Assembly: GCF_037975245.1 (NCBI RefSeq)
Contig: NC_092574.1
Coordinates: 20,903,713 to 20,967,712 of the forward strand
Source of the DNA: Apostichopus japonicus
Lineage: Eukaryota > Echinodermata > Holothuroidea > Aspidochirotida > Stichopodidae
Reading direction: 5' to 3'
DNA length: 64,000 nucleotides
Both the position numbers and the translations under genes were made by a program. The notes under the pieces were generated by a model. The model was not told the DNA's origin. It searched no databases and worked only from the letters and a program-made list of their open reading frames with translations. Shown piece after piece: positions 35,513-47,418 of this stretch (position 1 is its first letter; each line of letters starts with the position of its first letter).

Positions 35513-38500
35513 ATATTGTCTCGAACAAATCCGTGACCATAGCTATCGGGCCTAAGGGGGCGTCTGTCACTGTATGGATATTGAGCTATAGGTAAGGCAT
35601 TTTTCTATTTTAAGCGACACATAGATACATCTTAATATCATATGACCTTAAACTGACAAGTATAGACCAACGCCAATACACATGAGACGAATCGGTTTTG
35701 ACATGTTACCATCGAAATGTCTAAAATACAGATTTACAAATAAGATAAAGAAAAATGTCATTTATCTCCAGTCAATTTTTTTTTAACATTAATATTTTCC
35801 AGGAATGTGTGGTTAGTTACAAATGTCCCCCAAATCCTTGCCCCCCCCCCCCCTGTAATTGATACTAGAGGTTATAATGACACAAATATGCCAGAATTAT
35901 CTCTAATTGAACATATAGCATGTTCTTATTTGTATGTAAGAACGTTCTTCAAACAATACCTGTAGCATAAAATCCCGACGGATGAAAGCATCCATCGACA
36001 ACATAATAAGAAAGTTAGATGTCATACAATTCCTACAACATACGCTTATTTTGACCGAATAAGTGTGAGCGAAAAATAGCCTATCTGCAAAGAGAGAGAA
36101 AACAAACTGTTAACAAAAACTGTCAATCTACTGCACAAAGTTATGTGTAGGTAAAATATAAATATGTAAAAGTGAGCCCTCGAAGATCCTGTTATAGGAT
36201 CGAAACGGCTGGCCTTTCTCCAAAACATGTCTACTATGTTCATGAAAGCTAAGAAAGGAGTTAATAAGTATTTTATTAGATTGTCTGTTAGATTGGGTTG
36301 ACAATGTTACATCGACCCTGTACTCTACAGCAATTGCCTTCTTTCTAAAATGTAATTGATGAGGGGGAGGGGGTTCTTTCATCTTTTTAAACAACTCTTT
36401 CTGTTGATTTTGTATAAAGGTGACTGAATGTGATTTCTTAACAAAAATCCTCATAATATTTTGTATCTACCAGATGTGATTTTTTTATGAACCTTGTAAA
36501 CAGACCCGGCAATCGCAGACTGAATAATGTTTCCAGGAAAAAATTGAGTTGAAAATGTGTTTTGTTTTTATTTGAGTATTTAAAGCATTTACCCACACAG
36601 GAAAATAATAAAATAAATAATATGTAATATTAATATATACTTTCAATTATATGGCATTTGTGTATGTCTGTTGTTATGACGACAAACATGATTTTATTGT
36701 AGTTTACATTTTATCATATTTAGGTGACGTTCGTCCCTTTTCCATAAATTGGTTTCTTTGTAGCGTATACTGTTTTGCGTTCTCAATAAACAAATTCCTT
36801 GCAAGACACCCTTCAAGTAATAGATGGCACCCGGCAGAAATATATAAGGTAGTTGTGGCAGAGTAAATTAATTGAACTGTCATTGGATTTGACACACTCA
36901 CAAACCAGATCGGTCGGCAATTTTCTACAAAATTATTATTTTTTAAATCGATATTTCTTAAGGCCATAAATTTACGGTATTTACGGATTTGGAAAATGGA
37001 AAATCTCTCCTCTTACTTCTGTATATCATTTTTACAGTTTAATAAACGTACACATGCGAACGTTTCCAACGAAGGATGACATCAGGTAGAATTTTAGTAG
37101 TGATATGATGTAGCACCATAACAAATCAGAACTACAGCATGAAATGTTTCCCCAAAGGAATGAGGGCGGTATTGAAAAACTATGCATAGAATCCGGATGT
37201 GTGACATGATTAATTCACTTTGGCTTTAACTTTGGCTTTGAGTACAACGTTTCTGTTTGCTGCCGTGTTGGACGAATCTAACTGTAACAGTAGTTACCGA
37301 CGCGTTATAGTCATTGCTGACTTTGCCATTTGCTCCGCCACCCCCCCCCCCCCCCTTACCCCTTTCACAAGTTTGCAAAGTCAGTAAGAGTGACTTCATA
37401 GAACAAAAAACAGTGGTTGGTAATGAGCTGTCCAACTTCAACGTATACTAACTCTATGAAATGTTCCTTAAAGGATTAATTGAGCGGCATACCTATAGGC
37501 TCCTCAGTTCAAAACAAATGCATCTTCTTTGAACACTGTGTGGAATAATGCTCATGTCTACAATGTAGTTAATCATACAGCGTTCACACCAAGACCCTCA
37601 TACTATAAGAAATATGTGTCAAGCGTTGCAGACTGATTGGTAAAAAGAGGTCACTTTACGACCAAGCCAGGTCGATTACGTAATCTCAAGAAACATTTCC
37701 ATGATAGCATGCTGAAGTTGGAGTCTATACAGCAGACCTTTAGTAAGGGGACCTGCAGGGGAGAAGGGTGTCTTTCTAAAAAGGAAAGTTTGTTTGCAGT
37801 AATCTTTAAGTGATCTTAAAGAGTGACGGTATTGGCCTCTTCCAAAAGTGTTTTGGTGGAGTTATACCAAATTCATATGACAGTGTTGTGCATGATGTTT
37901 GACATTTACAAATTTGATATGTAGTGCAGCTACAAAGGCAAAATACTGCCGTAGGTAATAACAGGCTTAAGTTTGTGTTGACAATTTAGATAAGGCTATA
38001 AGAGGAGGGAGACATTTATAATTACTTAAAGCTCTTAACGGTGTTTAGAAAATCCTACGGGCTGTCCCAGTAGTTTATGTTTCTTAGAATTCGGTTAATT
38101 ATCTAGGCAATAACTTGTTTAGACAGATCAGACGATCTTGTTCAGACGTCTTGCCTGTAACCTAGTTTTGAATAAAAGACAGATATATAGTACCGTTTGC
38201 TCAACAACGCAACGTTCAAACAACTTGTCACGAACGACTATTCAACTATAATTGAACTTTCTCAGACATACCGTAAACTGCTAAGTGGATGAGATAAGTA
38301 GATTAAAGTTCTTTTTTTCCACGAAATCTTTCACTTGTATTTTACTATGACTGTTTTTATTTCTCGATTTACTTTGAAATTAATCATTTGATTAACTGTA
38401 CACGAAAAGTAAATGTGAAGAAAGAAACCCGCAGGCTACAATATCAGAACCTGGACAAATCTTTCAACGGATTATGGTTAATTTCTTGCCTTAACATGCA

Positions 38501-41082
38501 AATATGAACTAACACACGTAATGCCCATCACAAATATACGATATAGGGGCAACGACCTGACATAAAAACAGACTTGTCATTTTGGCAAATAAACTGCTAA
38601 ACGTTCATTCTCTGTGCAATATTTAAAACTCTGTATGAATAATTTATAAAGTTAATATTAAATATTTATTGTCAAAATAAATGTTTGAAGATAATAAAAT
38701 GAATAATTTTAATGTTTTTTTTTCAAATGTTTTTATGGTTTATTTTTGCATAAGGGTGTTAGCGGGGGAGGGGGGAGGGTCGGGACAGCCACTCATGTAC
38801 CCGATAATTGTGCTTATGAAGAGTAAAGACAGAATTCTCGATGGTAAGTGATTAAAATTCAATGACTTACATTACTGACCCTCGCCGAGTCTCCCAAGCT
38901 CAGTTGGGATTTAAGTTAGTTATTAAAAAACGGTTCGCTTATGGTTCCCATTTATGATCACTGTATGAATTAATGAAGGGTCCTAAAACAGCGGGTACCT
39001 CAGTGGGTTACGCGCGAAGACAGTATTGTATATATGTATATATGCAAAGTTATGTAAAGTAAATATATGTAAAGTTACAAGCAGTGAGAGAGTATATTTT
39101 GTAATTCGCCGAAACTGAACGGAAAGGTTGCAAGAAAAACTAGCGCAGCAACGCTGCAGAAGTTCAGCTAAGCTTCTATTTGAGAAGACAGTTTGGTTTG
39201 ATTGGCAATAGTTCTAAACAGTATCTCCATTTGTTGGTGCGAAATATGTAACATATCTTCTTATAGCAGACATATAGTTTGTTACAATGTTAGAAAGTTG
39301 TAAACATTTGTTTGAATTTTCTTAAATGTTTATTGAAACGATCAATGATGAAAGGATTCAATTTGTTTTTATACTATACGCAACAGTTATATATTTTGTT
39401 GACATTTGAACACGGTTCATATTAATAGTAGCACAGTGGTCATTTGCACGAGTATGATTGCAAGGATCCAAGCGTGTGTACGCCGTACTTCTACTGGTAT
39501 AGATACTTCTATACTCGAGTACACAAATACGAGCGCTGATTGAGTAGACCCATAGCAAGAGTTCTCTATATTTGAGGGGAAGGGGTGTGTGTGGGGGGGG
39601 GTTAAGACAAAATATTTAACAGACATTCGTCTTTGGGGAGGAGTCGTAGAGGACGAGTGAGAAATTTCTGTTTTGGTAATGGTGCTATCATTTCCACCAT
39701 TTTAAGAGTATGTGTAGTACAAGGTTTTATGTTGCTAGTAGATACGTTGGGAGCAACCGGTCATGCGTGTATTATATATAATGTAAGTCATTCAGAGAAA
39801 GTCGTGGGAAGGGGGGGGGGAGGTTGCATTCAGTTATAAGTACAAGGCCTATTTAAAGATTGTGAACAGTTACGATTAAACTCAATGTAGAGGCCAAGTT
39901 TGAACCCTATTATATCCAAAGTTTTGAATATATACAGTAAAATAAAATAAACAAAAAAAAAAGAATTTTCCTCATTTATGACGTCACACTTGCGTATATC
40001 AAGTTAATCTTGTGTAGAATATAAGTGGGTCAGGGCAAAATGCAAATTTCATGATGATAATTATAATTATCTGCCTATTTTTTTATCTATCAGTAACCAA
40101 CTATTCTAAGAAAGAAAGCAAATTAAACCGACTGTGGTGTGTTGAAGCCCTGGGCATGGCACAAACAGCAAACGAATTACCGAATAAAACAATATCATTT
40201 CATGCGTTTTTAACCTACTACGTAAAGTACTTTTATATGAGTCGCTTTCGCATGCACGACGAAGAAATTGTCACCTTAAATATTCCATTCTTTGCCTTTA
40301 TTTAGGTTTTCTTCATAAAACGGTTTGATTTCATCTGTGTTAAAAGACGGCCACCCCATGCAAACTGTGAAAGTGTTGAATTATTTAAACAGAGCGTCGG
40401 TTTTTGTCAACCTATTTTCTTGTCATAATTGTTTAATGCACCTCTAAAACACCCGGAGGAGTATTTTGCTCTACTGCAAATAGAATTTAAATTTAAGCAG
40501 TATAATTAAATTTATTACTTCTATTTCTCATGGGGTCTTTTGTTTAACAGACCTCTTGGAATTAGTTGCATATAAAGAGGGACGCCCGTTTTTCAATACC
40601 TATGAGACTACAGGATTTTTCAGTTTTAAACCGTCTGCACACTGCCCTACTGAACCCGACTGAACCCGACTGGAGGCGACTGAACGCTGCTCGACAATCT
40701 GGACACTAAAACGACAGAGAGTGTCTTAAAACAAACTTGATGCCCCTTTAAATGTCATCAGTGCTCCCACCCCATCCACCCCCCCCCACTCACCACAAAA
40801 ATATCGAATAATAGTCATCCAAGCTCATGTTTTAACAGCAGTATTTTAACTACCATGCATGCACTGTAAACGTAATTAGCAATGCAAGAAAAAAATACTT
40901 CAAGCAATTATTAGCGAATTTTGGGACTAATACTGATGAATTTTAAGTTTACATACAATTCCCCGCAGTTGTAGTCTTAGACTGCCGCACTCTGACGATT
41001 ACCAATATATGAACAACTTCACATGCTAAGTTTCACTGACTATAAAAACCGACGCGAATCTAAATTTGACGAAATACTGATG

Positions 41083-41086
<4 letters not shown>
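35513..41086. other. No gene recognised
   Basis: AT-rich DNA with poly-C/poly-G runs (about 35841, 37340, 39592, 39810) and the stem-loop motif at 36170. Short ORFs on both strands lack recognisable domains. Confidence 0.4.
36170..36215 (+). repeat. Stem-loop motif (GATCCT…AGGATCGAAACG), repeat-derived
   Basis: CTCGAAGATCCT, a short loop, then AGGATCGAAACGGC forms a 6-bp stem followed by GAAAC. It has the same layout as 42112-42150, so it is a dispersed repeat, probably a retroelement or Penelope-like terminus (inference). Confidence 0.45.

Positions 41087-41148
<62 letters not shown>
41087..41148. repeat. (TA)n microsatellite
   Basis: A pure TA run of ~60 bp. Confidence 0.97.
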
Positions 41149-41150
<2 letters not shown>

Positions 41151-41444
41151 ACGCTGCCAGAATGATCCATTATTTCCCGCTTTCGGGGACAGTCAAGTCG
41201 AGTCGGGTCGTGAACATTCGGCCAATATTCGGCTGGTCTTTTGTCGGGTTCATTTTTTCATGCAATAACAATAGTCAAAAAAAAAATATAGTCAAAGCAA
41301 ATAAAAACCTGTGTGTATTGTGTATTGGGCGGGAAATCAAAATGGGTATGGATCAACGCAACTAATTGTTTTAAATAATGGGCTGAAATGAACGAAAAGG
41401 AAATGAAATCGTCGAATCAGTATGAACAACAACTGTAATGATGC

Positions 41445-41445
<1 letters not shown>

Positions 41446-41506
<61 letters not shown>
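41446..41506. repeat. (TA)n microsatellite
   Basis: A second pure TA run of ~60 bp, about 300 bp from the first. Confidence 0.97.
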
Positions 41507-41507
<1 letters not shown>

Positions 41508-42111
41508 TAAATCTCTACTGTGATTGTAACAATTTGCGGTTGTGGCAATTTAAAGATTGTAAATGGTCTTCTGGACGGACCTAGTTTCTATTAAAAAAAA
41601 TCTGTAGGCCTCATTTTGGAAAAAAAGAAAACCTTTTCCGCTTTGTTAAGTTTCATGAAAATATCGCATTGCCATACAGTCGAGAAAACGTAAGGCGCTA
41701 AAATCTCTTGCCCGAAGCTTTCGATTAAACTTTTCGACAGAGGGACGTGCTATAATTCAAATGTAGTGTTTGCTTTTAGTCCTGGTCTTATTGTAATTGT
41801 CTGTTTATATGCTCAATTAAATTACCAAAAATGGGCCTTCTTAAACCGAACGTGTCTGGCGGTGAAAGAAGAAACGATTCAAGTATGCTTTGAGCTGACA
41901 TGTTTTGATCGATTGAGTCACAATTGAGGGCAATCGACAAATACCATTGCAGCAACTATATATACATATTTGCAGATAGCCTATTTGTTAAATAACTTTG
42001 GAAACAAAACCTCTCTGAAGTCTATCTACTTTAATCTACATAGTTGTTCATTAACCTGTCTGTATTCTTTGTGTGTTTTGCCCCTTCTGTTACTGTTACT
42101 TGTCATTTAGC

Positions 42112-42150
42112 CTCTGAAGAAGATCCCGCTAGGATTGAAACGTCAGGCCA
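42112..42150 (+). repeat. Stem-loop motif (CTGAAGAAGATCC…GGATTGAAACG), repeat-derived
   Basis: It has a CUGANGA-like segment, a 5-bp stem and GAAACGTCAGGCC. This recalls a hammerhead core, but one unpaired base breaks the canonical geometry and stems I/III are not evident. Confidence 0.45.
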
Positions 42151-43975
42151 ACTTACTTTTACACACAAATTTCAATCGTTAGAGGCTGAATTTTGGTAAA
42201 AGTTTAGCATTGACGAAATGTCACAGTACAAGAAACATTGTAAAAGAAGAGTAAGAAATTTTGTCTGGACGACGAAATGTTAATAAATAAAACTGAAAAG
42301 ATCAAAATTAATGAATTACTGGCTCTTTATCTTTCACTACGTGACCGACATCAGGGGTGGTGCCTTATAATTCTTCTTCTAAGATTTTACTTGGTAAAGA
42401 ATTGGTAAAACCAAATACTTTAAGATGTTTTAAAATCACTGAAAATGCACCCCTCCCCTCTCCTTCCCCAGTCTCCCTCCCACGAGGAACCGAAAAAAAT
42501 TAAGTACTTCAAGATCGAAAGTTTACATTTAATTTGTGACACACCATATTTCATGGTTAGATTGAGAGATATACACTATAAGTTTGTGTGATTATTAAAT
42601 GGCTTTTTATGGAGGTTATAAATTAAAAACTCAACGCAGATCTCAGCTTTAAGATAAATATAATTTTAAATACCACGTGATATTGGCTTCATATATCAAA
42701 TTAATTACAAGTCAGGCCATGGACATATTTTTATAAAAAAAAATTAAGTTTATTGTCAGTCTAGATATTAATCATATATGCATTTAAACTTAACAGAAAT
42801 AGTGTAATATAACAATTTAAATAGAGAATGATAATCGAATATATTTAACGATAGTTTCCTAAATACTATCATTCAGACCTTTGCAATATCTTTGAACTTA
42901 TTGTAAATATGGAAACTGTGTTTCTCAACACTAAGGATCAAATCTACAGCGCTATTACAATGAGCGCGGCTGAGATTGGTTTCCTGCATTTTGTAAATGA
43001 AATATTTAGCATGAAATAAGAAATAACTATGTTTCATATGTTTTTTTCAAAAAGCCAAAAGAGATCATTTTGAAAGTTATTCGGTTGTGAGGAAAACATA
43101 TGTGAGATAGCATTCCACAACTCATAACCCTATCACAGTAACAAAAGAGGTGGGGGGGGGGAATCTTCATCTTCTAATTTACGGAATATAAATAAGAAAC
43201 CTGTCTATTTTTCATCTTAAAATGTAGCTGAATTGTACCAAGAATAAAATTTAAGTATCTAAACTGGAAGTAACATATTTTCGTATCCCGAACACTATAA
43301 AAACATTTATGGAAATTCTGACTCCATTCACCGTCAGGACATCTTTCTTTTACATCAATCAATTATTTCGCTATTACAAGTCAAGCGTACGGCACACGAA
43401 ATAAAAGAAAAAAGTTGGATATATAGAGATAATCGGACCGGGAGAATAAACATTTCAGTGACAATTTCATTACCACTATTTTGTTTTTATTCCTTTTCAA
43501 GTTTATATTATATTTATTCTATTCCGACCGGTTTGTACATCTTCATTTCGATTTTGTGATCTTTTTTATCGATATTGAAATTTAAGAGATGATGAAACGT
43601 GAATTAAAGAAACATTTCAGTTCAAGCAAAGATCGTGTCGGGGCAGAATTCCAGTCTCACAACTGGACAGTAGGCATGCTAAGCAGCATGAAATGAAGCT
43701 TTTATAAGCAATTATAACCAACACCTGGGTAATGGATCGCCACAGCATAGATATAGTATAGGTATGGATTCCTCTTGATACCGACATGGTGTTGTTATAG
43801 TTCTCATCTGCAAACAGCGAAATTTGTATCAAGATTATTCAGAAAGACGAAGAGGTTCTGACGCAGACGTATATGCGCTTAAAGGGAAATATATAAAGTA
43901 CGGCTTGATTAATATAGAACTAGTCAGGTGCGTATCCAGGGGGGGGGCGTTGGGGGCGCGCGCCCCCCGTGTAAG

Positions 43976-44110
43976 AAAAAGAGGAGAGAAAAGAAAGAGA
44001 AGAAAAAAGGAAAAAAGAGGGGAAAAAGAGGAGGAGAGGAAGGAAGGGAAAAGAAAAAGAAGAAAGAGAGAAGAAGGAGAAAAGGAGGGAGTAAAAGAAA
44101 AACGCGAAGA
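43976..44110 (+). repeat. Polypurine (GA-rich) tract in transposon copy 1
   Basis: About 130 nearly uninterrupted A/G bases with no fixed period. The same tract is present in copy 2 at about 53711-53860 with small indels. ORFs rich in Lys/Arg/Glu here, and Ser/Phe/Leu on the other strand, are by-products. Confidence 0.85.
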
Positions 44111-44470
44111 CACCGGGAAGAGAAAGAGGAACAGTGACATCATAACAGCGCTGAGGGTAGCCAGTGACGGATCAATGATTTCGTAAAAGTGTGCCTCACC
44201 CTACCCCTTACACCGACAACTCCATTTTTTTGACGTTTCCATTTTCCTCTCTCACTAATGATCTATATATATACTATATATGGTCTATCATAACGCGTGT
44301 GTAGAATTGTGCTATGAAACCAAATGTGGCTGGTCTCGAACTCGACCGTGTCGTCGGGGAACATGACGCATTTTGGGATGGGGGCGACCGCCCCCCCCCC
44401 CATTCAGCATTTTTTTAAATGATATCGCTAAGTAATTTCAAAATAGAAAGTGCTTAGATGCAACTTACAA

Positions 44471-44648
44471 GGCCTGGGAAGTGTCATTTCCAGCGATCTG
44501 GGAGACATTTTCGGCCAAAATTTGCTTGTACGCTTCGCGCTAACAAATGGTCCTGGGTAGTGCCATTTCCAGCGATCTGGGAGGCATTTTCTGTCAACAT
44601 TTTCTTGTACGCTTCGCGACAACCTATGGTGGCGCTACGCTTAGATAA
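44471..44648 (+). repeat. Two tandem ~90-bp modules (A and B) within transposon copy 1
   Basis: Each unit runs from a CCTGGGAAGTG-like start through TTTCCAGCGATCTGGGAG to TTCTTGTACGCTTCGCG and an ACCTATGGTGGCGCT-like end. Related modules recur at 45271-45371 and 45981-46081, in copy 2 (starting near 54209, 54294, 55012 and 55711), and reversed at 23855-23954. Confidence 0.75.
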
Positions 44649-45054
44649 TTTGCCTACAGGCTTCGCCCCTCCCTTGGCAAATTCCTCGCTACGCGCCTGT
44701 TCGAATTTGTAAAGCAAACAGCAGATATCACATCATATCAGTGAGCATGAAAATGGCGTTCCAGGATGAAAAGCCTCAAAACTGTCCGACTTGCCTGAAA
44801 AAATAACCAACAATTTTCGCGCGCGAAGCGCGCTTTCAACGTGTCAATGTCAATGTCATATAAGCAAGCATCGGTTATTACATCGCATGCCATCATGTAC
44901 CGTACGGTCCGTTCAAATTGCGCAGTATACCGCGGGATGATAATGTAAACAATGACATGTCTCATGTAGATGTATAAAAAGCATGGAGGTCCAATTATGT
45001 CAAAAGTTTCTTTTACATTAGTAATGGCGAATTAGGGGCTGCACCCCCGCCGCG

Positions 45055-45433
45055 CAGTGGCGGAGCGTCCATACGGTCAGGGGGGCGGGGAATGCCCCCC
45101 TGACGGACTCAAATGGACTGCTGGCGCCTTTTTCAGCTCTTTACCACTTTTTACTTATTCGCGATTATTGACTTTTTTATTGCGCTCTCATCTACTTATT
45201 GACATTTGTCACATTTTGTTGCTGTAATTTGGCGATGACACCCTATTCTTCGTTTATCTGCAATTAGCCAGGCCCTGAAAGGGTCATTTCCGGCGATCTA
45301 GGGAGTATCTTTACTCAAAAATTGTCTGAGCGCTACGCGCCAACCAGTGGTGGCGCTCCGCTTAGATAGTGTCGAAAGCGCCCCTACAGACCATTCTCGC
45401 CCCTCCTGACCAATACCCCTAGCTCCGCCACTG
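45055..45433. mobile_element. Nested hAT-type MITE inside copy 1
   Basis: The termini CAGTGGCGGAGC and GCTCCGCCACTG are 12-bp perfect inverted repeats. They are flanked by the identical 8-bp duplication CCGCCGCG (45047-45054, 45434-45441). An 8-bp duplication with CAGTGGCGG ends is the classic hAT signature. Its right half carries a copy (45271-45371) of the module found elsewhere in the host element. It is non-coding. Confidence 0.85.
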
Positions 45434-46128
45434 CCGCCGCGCCTCCTGCGCCTATGTGTGTAGTGTTCGGTTGAAGGAAATATCTGCTATTTTTTTCATT
45501 TCCTTCAACCAAGTTTTATAATAGCCGTTATAAGAGGTTTAATATTTGTACACCAATAAATTAACTGTGTCTGAATTTTAGAAAATTTCTGACCAACATT
45601 CTGCATCACACTTCCCTCTACTCGTGCAATTTTGACCGGTCAGTTAGGGGTTGAAGGAAGTTTTTCTATATTGGTTGTCCATAGATAAAATTTTGTACAA
45701 CATTATGGGTATGTTTTGAAGTGAGTTTATTCACGAGAAATGTGAATTTTCAAATTCTGAACAAATTTGGGGCTTAAAACCTTGAAAAGTGGGGCTGACG
45801 GGTATTGTGGGCGGCGACGTAGAATCACCTACAAAAGCAAAGACCCACAGGACATGCGATCAGGTTGAACATGATGTGTGCCGGGTTGACAATATTCAAA
45901 AAGGTTATGGATGGAAAAAAAAAACTATTAGGAAATACTTGGTTCTCAGGCAAAAAGTGTACATCTGGTTGGTCATTTCAAGCCCGAAAAGTGCCGTTTC
46001 CGGTGATCTGGGGGGGTATCAAAACCAGAAATTTTCTTGTACGCTGCGCGCCAACCGATGGTGGCGCTCCGCTTAGATAGTAATGCGCGCCCCCCGGGTT
46101 AGAAAATCCTGGATACGCGCCTGCTAGT

Positions 46129-47418
46129 AGTAGGCTACTTTTGCAGATCTAACGAAAAAATAGGCTGGGGTCATAAGGGCAACAGTCCAATGTCCAGACT
46201 TGGATATCCTTCTTACTCTTCTCATTCTTCCATTTTCACTCTTCACATCCACCCTGGACACCTCTCAGTAGTAGCCTGGCATATGTAGGTCTATACAGAA
46301 CTACTCCACAAAGTAGCGGATATACCCAGTTTAGCGAAATATCAAGCATATAGCCTATATATAGGCTATATATAGGCTATATATGTATATAGGCTATATA
46401 TAGGTTATATAAAGGCTATATATATATAGGCTATATATATATATTTATATATATAAATATATTCCCAGAAAGATGATTTCGTGTTCTTTCAAATTATACT
46501 ATTTCTATCTACTATTTACGTGTGTCTCTCCTGCGAGGATCGAAAACGTACACAATATAACTGTTGTATCTACAAAAGCTTTTTGCAGTAGATAAGCAGT
46601 TTGTTAACAATTTTAGGTCTCTTTTGTCAAATGAAAGACACCATTTTCTTCGTGACTCATTCTTAGCGATACTGACAGAAAAAAAAATGAAAGCAATGTC
46701 ATGTCTTTTGAAATCAGGAATCATGCAACTCTAGCTGAAAGTATCACTGTCACTATAGAAGACACGATTGCTGAAATCCTATCATCTATATGTATTTATG
46801 TGTGTAGCCTATAGGAAATAAATACTTACAAAAGTAGTTAAGTAAACTCGCAAAACTTATAGTTCAATATTTCAAGGAAGAGGAGAAGATAACATTTCAA
46901 TTTTCATTTTCGATAATTAAGTTTTGACTGAATAGCTTGAAGCTGCTCCCGGGTGACTGATAGTGGAGTACCTTAAGTCAGGCGCTGAAAAGGTGAACAT
47001 AGAAGTTGTTTTTGTTGGTGTCACTGTGATTATAGTATAGCACAAGACCACATGATCCTGACTGAATGACGCCTTATTGCGTGCGAGCGCGCCTCGAAAC
47101 GCTGATCCATGGGTGACACGCCCCCCCCCCCCCTACCTACCCCTCTTTTCAACAATCCACAAAAAGTAGTTATTAGCACGAACTTCGAGTAGACCTAATA
47201 TATAGTCTATGATCTGCCTTATAAGGCAAAATTTCACCTCATAAGGCATCATTTCACGTTTGTTTTATTTTCGAGGGAAGGGTGGGGATGGGGGATCCCC
47301 ACACTACTACATATGATGGGTTTTTATCTCCCTAAGGACTGTATTATTATGTTACACTTATGACTTGTGTTCATAATACAAATATCATACACAATCATGC
47401 AGGGTTCTGAAAATATTG
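46129..47418. other. Intergenic DNA downstream of the GPCR
   Basis: It holds the TATAGGC repeat and a poly-C run near 47120. No further exon was seen. Confidence 0.5.
46349..46462. repeat. TATAGGCTATA-type short tandem repeat
   Basis: Palindromic TATAGGC/GCCTATA units pass into (TA)n. Confidence 0.85.

Larger units (their letters stand above)
43925..46123. mobile_element. Composite non-autonomous DNA transposon, copy 1 (hAT-like, 5-bp TSD)
   Basis: This 2.2-kb element has 16-bp terminal inverted repeats CAGGYGCGTATCCAGG (T at the left end, C at the right) and the 5-bp duplication CTAGT on both sides (43920-43924, 46124-46128). Inside the left end are a GC palindrome (GGGGGCGCGCGCCCCC type) and a polypurine tract (about 43976-44110). 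It contains four ~100-bp related modules and a nested ~380-bp element (45055-45433). No transposase ORF is visible, so it must have been moved in trans. CAGG-type termini with 5-bp duplications point to a hAT5-like group; this is inferred from termini alone. A near-identical copy lies at 53665-55851. Confidence 0.85.

Noticed and set aside
43824-44186. Lys/Arg/Glu-rich ORFs in the 2.2-kb elements
   Set aside because: Read-through of the polypurine tract; indels between the two copies break the frame.
44142-44705. A third nested element from CAGTGACGGATC (about 44161) to CTACGCGCCTG (about 44701)
   Set aside because: The two ends do not match each other well and no target duplication was found.
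44458-44712. Transposase fragment within the 2.2-kb elements
   Set aside because: ORFs on both strands arise from the repeated module and show no hAT DDE or zinc-finger features.
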